Assembly: GCA_017885225.1 (NCBI GenBank)
Contig: JAFNGM010000072.1
Location: 1,162 to 12,415, forward strand
Origin: Syntrophaceae bacterium
Lineage (GTDB): Bacteria > Desulfobacterota > Syntrophia > Syntrophales > UBA2185
Direction: 5' to 3'
Length of the DNA stretch: 11,254 bases
A model generated the notes under the pieces. It saw only the letters and a list, made by a program, of their open reading frames with translations. It searched no databases and was not told where the DNA came from. Below are positions 1 through 5,175 of the stretch, piece by piece (positions within the stretch are counted from its first letter, which is position 1; every line of letters begins with the position of its first letter). Position numbers and translations under genes: made by a program.

Positions 1-78
1 CCTGCAAATTAACACAGAAAGACCAAGTAATCTGAGTATTATGCCCATTTTTTTGGATTCAAGATAATATTCTCACAA

Positions 79-94
79 ACCGATATTAATCGGT
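79..94. repeat. Inverted repeat, 6-bp arms, 4-nt spacer (possible operator)
   Basis: The arms ACCGAT (79-84) and ATCGGT (89-94) are perfect reverse complements around a 4-nt AT spacer. Position and size would suit a dimeric regulator's binding site upstream of the cluster at 294, but 6-bp arms in AT-rich DNA can arise by chance and no regulator is recognisable. Confidence 0.3.
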
Positions 95-105
95 ATAAAT
101 AAGTG

Positions 106-122
106 ACATAATATCGTTATGT
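106..122. repeat. Inverted repeat, 6-bp arms, 5-nt spacer (possible operator)
   Basis: The arms ACATAA (106-111) and TTATGT (117-122) are perfect reverse complements. This lies 11 nt after the first inverted repeat, and the two differ in sequence, so they are not copies of one site. AT-rich composition makes chance occurrence plausible. Confidence 0.22.
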
Positions 123-293
123 TGTTTGCCCGCGGCGTTTCATGCGACGATTGATCTTTGCCTCCACATGGTGATTATTGTAATTGCTGAGGCGGATCAG
201 AGAGAAAGAAATGAAAACATGAAATTGGATGTAAAAAATGGTAGCATACAGGATCAACGTATTTAAAAATCGAGGTATGTATCAGAGGATGAC

Positions 294-1133
294 GTGCAGG
301 GCTTTCCGATGATTGGTTTATCAGTGGGCAGTTTCATACAATTGATTTCGATGGATCAACAAACATGCCTCGTGGAAGTGCATCACAAAGAAAACAGGCG
401 GGGCGTTTTTTATTTTATTGAGGGCGATCTCTATAATGCTCAGTGTGGTGATCTTGAGGGTGAGGAAGCCGTGATGGAAATGATTTCCTGGGAAGAAGCC
501 AGGATCAATATTAATACGAATGCAAATATGAATGGCGTTGCAAGGAAGATAGAAAAAGGTCTTTTGTCGCTATTGATGGAGAGTTCAAGGCGCAGGGATG
601 AAGCAGAATGGGAAAAACGCCTTAAAGCGTCGGAAGAGATTGTGCAGGATAATGAAGAAGTATTTAAAGCCGTAAACGCACACAGCGATGAAACGACAAC
701 CCCGTCCAACAATTTTGAAATGAAGTTCAAAGAGTGCATTGAAGTATGTAAGAGAAATATGGGAGACGCCCTCCTTGCTGCGGTGATACTATCCATGTCC
801 GATGGAAGCGCTTTGGCTGGGTTTCGTTCAAATTCAGGAACAGTGGACCTTTTTAATAGCATGACGGCTACTATTCGAAGTGTACTGGAAAATGGTTCAT
901 CTGAATCATTGGGGAGATATTATATTCTTGATCTTGAACATGACAAGGCGCTTTTTTCTTTTTCACATGACAAATATAAATGCCAGTGGGGAGTCCTATT
1001 TGACAGTGTTAAAGTAAAGCCGGGACTTTTCTTAAACGTGATTGTACCGAAAGTCATCAGGGTTTTTGAAGAGTCAATGACAATATCCAAGACCGGGATT
1101 GGTTCTGTCAGGAATCTATCCGATGATAAATGA
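294..1133 (+). CDS. DUF4388 (PATAN) protein with C-terminal roadblock-like domain
   Basis: This 279-residue cytoplasmic protein probably serves as a scaffold or regulator for the GTPase encoded downstream. Residues 1-100 match the DUF4388/PATAN pattern: a short beta segment and helix near the N-terminus, then G-x-Y/F-F-x-G-D-L-x-x-A (about 37-50), L-E-G-E-E-A (54-59) and a conserved W-E-E (66-68). A charged, probably helical linker (about 95-140) leads to residues 145-260, which look like a roadblock/LC7 fold with a D-G-S-A-L-A loop at 170-175. The start is GTG at 294, preceded by AGAGGA at 284-289; an in-frame ATG at 309 is an alternative that removes five residues. PATAN domains in cyanobacterial response regulators bind the pilus ATPase PilB1, which makes a role in pilus or polarity control plausible. 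DUF4388 is a confident call; the roadblock-like domain is less certain and rests on pattern only. Confidence 0.82.
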   Translation: MQGFPMIGLSVGSFIQLISMDQQTCLVEVHHKENRRGVFYFIEGDLYNAQCGDLEGEEAVMEMISWEEARININTNANMNGVARKIEKGLLSLLMESSRRRDEAEWEKRLKASEEIVQDNEEVFKAVNAHSDETTTPSNNFEMKFKECIEVCKRNMGDALLAAVILSMSDGSALAGFRSNSGTVDLFNSMTATIRSVLENGSSESLGRYYILDLEHDKALFSFSHDKYKCQWGVLFDSVKVKPGLFLNVIVPKVIRVFEESMTISKTGIGSVRNLSDDK

Positions 1134-1279
1134 CAGACACAGTAAAAAGTTCCATAGGAAACGCGTATATACCCCAACCTCGCTGTCAGGAAAAGGAATC
1201 ATCACATCAATTCCTCATTATCGGGAATGATTGCGTGGAGAATAAAGAATATGCAGTGAAACAAGCGGAATTATTATGA
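1130..1279 (+). CDS. Possible 49-residue small protein, coupled to the DUF4388 gene
   Basis: The ATG at 1130 overlaps the TGA of the preceding gene as ATGA, and the frame stays open for 49 codons to TGA at 1277-1279, 12 nt before the next start at 1292. It therefore fills nearly the whole gap between two operon genes. The product is hydrophilic, with Cys19 and Cys35, a short hydrophobic FLII segment at 28-31 and a charged C-terminus that could be helical. It has no signal peptide and no family I recognise. No good Shine-Dalgarno precedes it (AGGAA lies too far upstream), so it would depend on translational coupling. An open frame of this length can occur by chance; the exact fit at both ends is the main argument. 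Confidence 0.4.
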   Translation: MTDTVKSSIGNAYIPQPRCQEKESSHQFLIIGNDCVENKEYAVKQAELL

Positions 1280-1291
1280 TGCCGTGAAAGG

Positions 1292-1711
1292 ATGGCGCTT
1301 AAAAAGATGCATTTAGCACTGGACGGGGAACAGCTTGACAAGATATATGATACACTGAAATCGACGCTCATCGATATCGGCGTAGAGACGGCGATGTTGC
1401 TTGATACGGCCGGTAACGTTATTACAACAGTTGATGATGGTGTAGACCGGCACGATATATATTCTTTGGCAGCGCTCGCTGCGGCGAACTTCAGCGCCAT
1501 GCGCAGTATGGTGAAGATCGCGGGGGAAGAAGAGTTCTCGCTTCTATTTCATAAAGGGCAGAAGGAAAACATATATTTAAGTTCGGTCAGCGATGATTTT
1601 CTCTTATTTATTATTTTTAATAATGATATGACCCTGGGGCTTCTGAGGTTAAAAGTTGCGAAAGTTATTGGTGATTTGATAGGCATCTTGGTCGTTGATT
1701 CCTCCCAATAG
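1292..1711 (+). CDS. Roadblock/LC7 domain protein (MglB-like)
   Basis: This is a 139-residue single-domain protein of the roadblock/LC7 family, which includes MglB, the GTPase-activating partner of MglA. Features visible are an N-terminal helix (about 10-30), a strand with L-L-D-T-A-G-N-V-I at 36-44 in place of the usual D-x-x-G-x-x-I loop, a long central helix rich in Ala (about 58-75), paired strands (about 80-110), and a C-terminal helix. The gene encoding an MglA GTPase follows 68 nt later, which is the usual association. The ATG at 1292 is preceded immediately by AAAGG, too close to be an ideal Shine-Dalgarno; an in-frame ATG at 1307 is possible, and a stop at 1277 prevents a longer form. 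GAP activity is inferred from context only. Confidence 0.8.
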   Translation: MALKKMHLALDGEQLDKIYDTLKSTLIDIGVETAMLLDTAGNVITTVDDGVDRHDIYSLAALAAANFSAMRSMVKIAGEEEFSLLFHKGQKENIYLSSVSDDFLLFIIFNNDMTLGLLRLKVAKVIGDLIGILVVDSSQ

Positions 1712-1764
1712 CGCGAGAGTTCAGGATCATACCCCATAGACGGATTTCATAGAGGCGTCATAGT

Positions 1765-1771
1765 GAGGAGG
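1765..1771 (+). promoter_or_regulatory. Strong Shine-Dalgarno fixing the TTG start of mglA
   Basis: GAGGAGG at 1765-1771 lies 8 nt before the TTG at 1780. It is one of the best ribosome-binding sites in the window. Together with the position of the P-loop at residue 19 of the product, it supports the TTG as the true start. Confidence 0.75.
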
Positions 1772-1779
1772 AATACAAT

Positions 1780-2385
1780 TTGGCATTTATTAATCTTAAA
1801 GATAAGTTGATACAGGCCAAAATAGTATATTACGGTCCCGGTAAATGTGGCAAAACTACCAATCTCGAGTATGTTTACAATAAGTGTCGGACACAGATAA
1901 ATTCAAAAATGGTCACTATTAAGACACAAGGTGACCGCACACTTTTCTTTGATTTTTTCCCCTTTGATATCGGTAAAATAGAAGGGTATGATGTAAAGAT
2001 ACAATTATATACCGTACCCGGCCAAGTGAAGTATAATTCGACCAGAAGACTGGTTCTGAAAGGCGTTGATGGTATCGTATTTGTCGCAGATTCAGCTGAA
2101 AACCGCAGGAATGCGAATGTCGCTTCAATCAATAATTTGCAGGAAAACCTGACCCTCTATAAAAAAAACATCTTTGAAATACCCTTGGTCTTACAGTACA
2201 ATAAGAGAGATCTTGCCAAACAGGGGATTCCTGTGTTGAATATATCAACGCTGGAGAAAGACCTTAATAAGGATTTGAGAGTGCCATCCTTTGAAGCAAG
2301 CGCGGTAGAAGGTGACAATGTGATCATGACTCTTAAAAAAATAATATCAGTAACGATGGCTTCTTTGGAAAAGGAATTGAAATAG
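1780..2385 (+). CDS. mglA: MglA-type small Ras-like GTPase
   Basis: This 201-residue bacterial small GTPase belongs to the MglA family, which sets the leading pole in gliding and twitching bacteria and is inactivated by roadblock GAPs. The P-loop G-P-G-K-C-G-K-T is at 19-26. The characteristic T-L-F-F-D-F-F-P segment is at 54-61, with Thr54 at the switch I position. The Walker B/switch II region has the MglA hallmark V-P-G-Q (79-82) instead of D-x-x-G, with Gln82 retained. The base-specificity motif N-K-R-D is at 141-144 and the S-A-type motif A-S-A at 173-175. All nucleotide-binding elements are present and the length is typical (about 195 in Myxococcus), so it should be active. It begins with TTG. 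The 399-residue gene follows after 11 nt with its ribosome-binding site overlapping this stop, so the two are very likely co-transcribed. Whether it acts in motility or another polarity process cannot be read from sequence. Confidence 0.93.
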   Translation: MAFINLKDKLIQAKIVYYGPGKCGKTTNLEYVYNKCRTQINSKMVTIKTQGDRTLFFDFFPFDIGKIEGYDVKIQLYTVPGQVKYNSTRRLVLKGVDGIVFVADSAENRRNANVASINNLQENLTLYKKNIFEIPLVLQYNKRDLAKQGIPVLNISTLEKDLNKDLRVPSFEASAVEGDNVIMTLKKIISVTMASLEKELK

Positions 2386-2396
2386 GAGCGTAAAAC

Positions 2397-3596
2397 ATGG
2401 AGACAGATAAAGCATCCCCATTCATTCGTGGAATACAAAACCGTCTTGATGCAATTTTTGGGGAGGAGACAAAGAAACCTGTTCATGAAGAAGGTGCTGA
2501 TCCCCTGATAGAAGCAGCAGCAGAATCCGGCAGTGCGGGAGTACGTAAAGATGCTGGTACGAAGGATGCTAAAATCGGTGACGCAAAGGGTCCGGATAAA
2601 ACCCCGTTCATTCGAGGCGTAGAAAACCGTCTTGATGCAATCTTTGGCGAGTATGAAAAACAGCCTGATCATAAAGAAGGTGCTGATCCTCCGAAAGCAA
2701 CAACCGTCGATACAAACATTCCCTATGTATCCAAAGGCGATGGTAAAAAGGATTTTAAAATTGATGAAAGTAGAGGCGTAACCGGAGAAATTACTGTCGA
2801 TCGCAAAAAAGAGAGCAGCGTAAAGATCGTGGGGGATAAGGGCATGCCTGAACATACAAAAAAGTCTGACATTCGTGATCTTTCAGAACGTAAAAGCCTG
2901 AAAGAGAGTGCCTTGGAAACCACATTATCAGGTGAAAAAGATGACAAGGCTGAACGGTTTGAACAACTCTTTGGAGAATTAGTTACGTCCACTTCCATAA
3001 TGTATTCACCCCTGAAAGACTTGAAAAGCACGGTTCTTTCAATCGAATGGGAAGTGACCGAGCAGATGATGGAGAAATTCGATAAAGAGGTGAGTAAATT
3101 AAGTGACCTGTTTCCAGAAGATAAAATTATTCTCGGATTTCTCAAGATACTTCGTTTTTTAGGGATGTATATAAAGGTAAAGGGTGTGGATGCGCATTAT
3201 GTTTCTGTAAAACTACTCATGTCTGTTTACGATAATCTTGAAAAGGCATTATTGACCAAAGATATTTCTGATGCGCAAAAACATGAACTCTTGTGTGAGG
3301 AAGTTAAAAAATATTGGGATTGGGTCCACACGGTTGACCTCGCGGCAAAAGAAGATAAGGCGGAAAGAGAAGAAACGCATATAAGCGAGGAGCCTGCCAT
3401 CGCATCCAAGAAGCAAAAGGAGTTGCTGAAGGATAAGGCCGTTCGTGCAGCCAGAGAAGCAGTACCTCCCGCAGGAGGGATGGAAATGACGCCGCACGAG
3501 GCGTTTGCATTCGCGTTGGAGGAGATAAAAAAAGTAATCAGCGCGGAATTTAGTGCACTGAGAGCTGAATTGAAACTGTGGAGACAGGATAAATAA
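2397..3596 (+). CDS. 399-residue protein of unknown function with duplicated N-terminal peptide
   Basis: I do not recognise a named family. The protein has three parts. Residues 1-185 are charged and low in hydrophobics, probably disordered, and contain two copies of a 29-residue peptide (8-36 and 70-98; 22 of 29 identical) beginning P-F-I-R-G and including N-R-L-D-A-I-F-G-E. Residues about 186-310 are predicted helical and better ordered, with M-Y-S-P-L (202-206), an I-E-W-E-V-T segment (216-221) and Y-W-D-W near 306-309. Residues 320-399 are a Lys/Glu-rich tail ending in a probable coiled-coil helix. There is no signal peptide or membrane segment. The ATG at 2397 has AGGAG at 2384-2388, overlapping the mglA stop. 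Tight coupling to mglA suggests an effector or scaffold for the GTPase; that is inference. Confidence 0.8.
   Translation: METDKASPFIRGIQNRLDAIFGEETKKPVHEEGADPLIEAAAESGSAGVRKDAGTKDAKIGDAKGPDKTPFIRGVENRLDAIFGEYEKQPDHKEGADPPKATTVDTNIPYVSKGDGKKDFKIDESRGVTGEITVDRKKESSVKIVGDKGMPEHTKKSDIRDLSERKSLKESALETTLSGEKDDKAERFEQLFGELVTSTSIMYSPLKDLKSTVLSIEWEVTEQMMEKFDKEVSKLSDLFPEDKIILGFLKILRFLGMYIKVKGVDAHYVSVKLLMSVYDNLEKALLTKDISDAQKHELLCEEVKKYWDWVHTVDLAAKEDKAEREETHISEEPAIASKKQKELLKDKAVRAAREAVPPAGGMEMTPHEAFAFALEEIKKVISAEFSALRAELKLWRQDK
2418..2504 (+). repeat. Coding repeat, copy 1 (29-residue peptide)
   Basis: This encodes residues 8-36 of the 399-residue protein. It matches copy 2 (2604-2690) at 22 of 29 amino acids. 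The DNA also matches closely, with a 19-nt identical core around the N-R-L-D-A codons and a shared 14-nt end, which points to segmental duplication followed by selection on the peptide. Confidence 0.85.
2604..2690 (+). repeat. Coding repeat, copy 2 (29-residue peptide)
   Basis: This encodes residues 70-98 of the 399-residue protein. The seven differences from copy 1 are mostly conservative (I/V, Q/E, E/K) and lie outside the central N-R-L-D-A-I-F-G-E core, which is identical. The 33 residues separating the copies are not conserved with anything nearby. Confidence 0.85.
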
Positions 3597-3623
3597 TTGA
3601 TGATTACGATAGTCCTGCTGTGT

Positions 3624-3646
3624 GTGCGCTGTCGGGGTTTGCGCAC
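3624..3646 (+). other. Weak GC-rich hairpin between two genes
   Basis: GTGCGC (3624-3629) and GCGCAC (3641-3646) can pair around an 11-nt loop in the 110-nt gap before the zinc-ribbon gene. No T-tract follows, so it is not a standard intrinsic terminator; it might be an attenuator or an mRNA-stability element, or chance. Confidence 0.25.
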
Positions 3647-3694
3647 TCTTCACATAGGGCATCGTAACGTAATTGAACATTGATCTCCACCGAC

Positions 3695-3698
3695 GGAG
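3695..3698 (+). promoter_or_regulatory. Shine-Dalgarno deciding the zinc-ribbon start
   Basis: GGAG at 3695-3698 lies 8 nt before the ATG at 3707. The alternative in-frame TTG codons at 3680 and 3701 lack a suitably spaced site, so the shorter 55-residue protein is preferred. Confidence 0.6.
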
Positions 3699-3706
3699 CA
3701 TTGTGT

Positions 3707-3874
3707 ATGGTCATATTCTGTGACGAGTGCGGCGAGAGATATATTCTGGAAAAGAATGACATGAAAGAAAAAGTGATCATGTTCGAGTGCGAAATCTGCC
3801 ATAATCTTGTAAAAGTCAGTGTCCCCGACTATGAAGTGAAGAATCAACCGGACGGGGGGATACCCAAGGATTGA
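3707..3874 (+). CDS. Small stand-alone MJ0042-type zinc-ribbon protein
   Basis: This 55-residue protein is built around two C-x-x-C knuckles: Cys5-D-E-Cys8 and Cys28-E-I-Cys31. The spacing, and the Y-I-L after the first pair and L-V-K-V after the second, follow the MJ0042/zinc-ribbon pattern (C-x-x-C, about 19 residues, C-x-x-C, then a V/F-x-V strand). It very likely binds one zinc ion. Such ribbons are normally the N-terminal domain of DUF3426 membrane proteins in proteobacteria; here the ribbon ends in its own stop and the DUF3426 protein is the next gene, 59 nt away. The two products may therefore act as a pair. Molecular function of the family is unknown. The ATG at 3707 was chosen over a TTG at 3680 on the basis of the ribosome-binding site. 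Confidence 0.75.
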   Translation: MVIFCDECGERYILEKNDMKEKVIMFECEICHNLVKVSVPDYEVKNQPDGGIPKD

Positions 3875-3933
3875 TTTGTAAAATCCGTGCGCATATTCAG
3901 GTGAACGAAATCTGCTGCGGTAAAGGATAGAAC

Positions 3934-5046
3934 ATGCCTTTTAAAAATGGATCTTTTGACTTGATTCGTGAAAAGCAGGAGTTGGACATTATTTTGTCAA
4001 CTATTACCGGCATCGCGCTGTCTGTTGATATCGTGCGGGAAAAACCTTCCGCCATAAGAAAAGTACAAAAAAAGTTGCCGGGCGGAGAAGGCGTTGAACC
4101 GTTCGATTTGATTCGTGAGAAGGAGAAGATAGACGCGTTCTTGTCTGGGATAACAATGCCCCGCGCGGCTGATGAGGTGAGAGGAGAGACTGAGGGTCAG
4201 GCTTCAGGTGAGGTTTTGAAGGAACAGCAGCCGGCTGCGGCGCAGAAGGCTATAGTGTCATCGCATAGAGAACCGGAGAGCAAGGGCGCTGTTGATGAAG
4301 AGAAAGGCGTTGCCGATAAAATTCAAGAAGAAGGACTTACAGAAGCTGCGGATGCGAAAGAAAAGCAGACCATACTAAGAGATGAGAAGCCTGCGGAAAA
4401 GGAAACAGACGTTGCAGGAATAAAGGCAGAAAAGCCGCGTAAAGAGGATCGGCCTATAAAAGAAAAAACGGCGGTCGTAAAGAAAAGCAAAAAAAGTCTA
4501 TGGGGCGCCCAGATACGTACAATAGGCCTTTTCGCAGTTTTTATTGTGATAACTCAGGCGTATTTATGGTTGCATCCCGATGCAGGGCTTCACACAATTG
4601 AATGGATGCGTACTCATATCCCCTTTGTTGATCAGCTCCTGGGGGAAGAAAAAGACGATAAAAATATTATCATAAATAAGATTGAATTGATAAATGTCAG
4701 GCAACGGCTTGTGCGGAATGAATCCTTGGGAACCCTTTTGATAATAGAAGGCGCCGCAGTAAATCAGGCTGATTTCGCCGTCGCGAAAGTTAAGGTTATG
4801 GGAGAGCTTTCGGATTCCCATGGAAAGCTGCTTGCTGCAAGAACATCCTACTGTGGGAATATACTCTCAGATGAAGCACTGGGGAGGCTTCAAGAAGAGG
4901 ATATACGCACGCGGTCATCCATCTCCCCGGAAGACACAATCATACCGAAAGGGCAGATGCCGTTCATGATAGTATTCAAGTGGAGGCAGGCAGATGGTGC
5001 AAAAGCAACGGTGATGGCTGTAGGAGCTGAAAGGATTTCACCTTGA
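3934..5046 (+). CDS. Single-pass membrane protein with DUF3426 domain and N-terminal peptide repeats
   Basis: A 370-residue protein in four parts. Residues 1-75 carry two copies of an amphipathic peptide starting F-D-L-I-R-E-K (8-25 and 57-74), with a degenerate third V-D-I-V-R-E-K at 31-37. Residues 76-190 are a Glu/Lys/Ala-rich, probably disordered linker. One transmembrane helix spans about 195-214, preceded by K-K-S-K-K-S, so the N-terminus should be cytoplasmic. Residues about 245-365 match DUF3426: a G-x-x-V-N-Q segment (273-278), V-M-G-E-L-S-D-S-H-G-K (288-298), Y-C-G-N-I-L-S-D-E (306-314) and P-F-M-I-V-F (343-348). The usual N-terminal zinc ribbon is absent and encoded by the preceding gene. 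The ATG at 3934 follows AAAGGA by 6 nt. The protein would connect a cytoplasmic multivalent tail to a periplasmic domain; its process is unknown. Confidence 0.82.
   Translation: MPFKNGSFDLIREKQELDIILSTITGIALSVDIVREKPSAIRKVQKKLPGGEGVEPFDLIREKEKIDAFLSGITMPRAADEVRGETEGQASGEVLKEQQPAAAQKAIVSSHREPESKGAVDEEKGVADKIQEEGLTEAADAKEKQTILRDEKPAEKETDVAGIKAEKPRKEDRPIKEKTAVVKKSKKSLWGAQIRTIGLFAVFIVITQAYLWLHPDAGLHTIEWMRTHIPFVDQLLGEEKDDKNIIINKIELINVRQRLVRNESLGTLLIIEGAAVNQADFAVAKVKVMGELSDSHGKLLAARTSYCGNILSDEALGRLQEEDIRTRSSISPEDTIIPKGQMPFMIVFKWRQADGAKATVMAVGAERISP
3955..4008 (+). repeat. Coding repeat, F-D-L-I-R-E-K peptide, copy 1
   Basis: This encodes residues 8-25 of the DUF3426 protein. It shares F-D-L-I-R-E-K, then I/L-D, then L-S-x-I-T with copy 2 (4102-4155). 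The heptad-like spacing of hydrophobic residues suggests a short amphipathic helix. Confidence 0.75.
4102..4155 (+). repeat. Coding repeat, F-D-L-I-R-E-K peptide, copy 2
   Basis: This encodes residues 57-74. The core I-D-A-F-L-S-G-I resembles the L-D-A-I-F-G core of the repeats in the 399-residue protein upstream. Confidence 0.75.
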
Positions 5047-5175
5047 GACCTTTTGTATAAGGCCTCTCTCTGAGGGGGAATCCCACGGAGTTCCCTGTCA
5101 ACTATTTTAAATTTGAAGATTTATAAACAATATTTTAGGTAGATTCTATAACTTATGTATGTCATGCAATGGTTG
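5047..5175. other. Convergent intergenic gap; possible weak hairpin
   Basis: This is the junction between the two convergent clusters. A stem with 5 Watson-Crick and 2 G-T pairs can form at 5075-5096 with an 8-nt loop, but neither direction has a following T-tract. A small GCAA/TTGC hairpin (5166-5176) touches the stop of the minus-strand ATPase gene. The rest is AT-rich and without an open frame I can support. Bidirectional termination is expected here but not demonstrated by sequence. Confidence 0.3.

Larger units (their letters stand above)
1..293. other. Leader region upstream of the plus-strand cluster
   Basis: No supportable gene lies here. The first 67 bases are ambiguous. On the plus strand a frame is open from base 2 to a TAA at 65-67, which could be the tail of an upstream gene. 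On the minus strand an ATG at 48-46 opens a 16-codon hydrophobic stretch running off the edge, which could be the start of a divergent secreted or membrane protein, but it has no Shine-Dalgarno. Two short inverted repeats follow at 79-94 and 106-122. I could not find a convincing -35/-10 pair or a sigma-54 type promoter. If the cluster beginning at 294 has its own promoter it should lie here. Confidence 0.4.

Noticed and set aside
168..266. 32-codon ORF upstream of the DUF4388 gene, in the same frame
   Set aside because: It has no ribosome-binding site (the preceding bases are pyrimidine-rich) and ends at a TAA 28 nt before the GTG start. The hydrophobic beginning is suggestive but not enough to call a gene.
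2157..2855. 232-codon open frame on the minus strand
   Set aside because: It lies antisense to mglA and the 399-residue gene, both supported by ribosome-binding sites and, for mglA, strong motifs. It has no recognisable domain; its internal similarity merely mirrors the coding repeats on the other strand.
3600..3683. 27-codon ORF after the 399-residue gene, starting near its stop
   Set aside because: No ribosome-binding site, too short to judge, and it overlaps the hairpin at 3624-3646. It does not reach the next gene as the 1130-1279 ORF does.
5075..5096. Intrinsic terminator in the convergent gap
   Set aside because: The stem contains wobble pairs and has no T-tract on either side, so it is recorded only as a weak hairpin.
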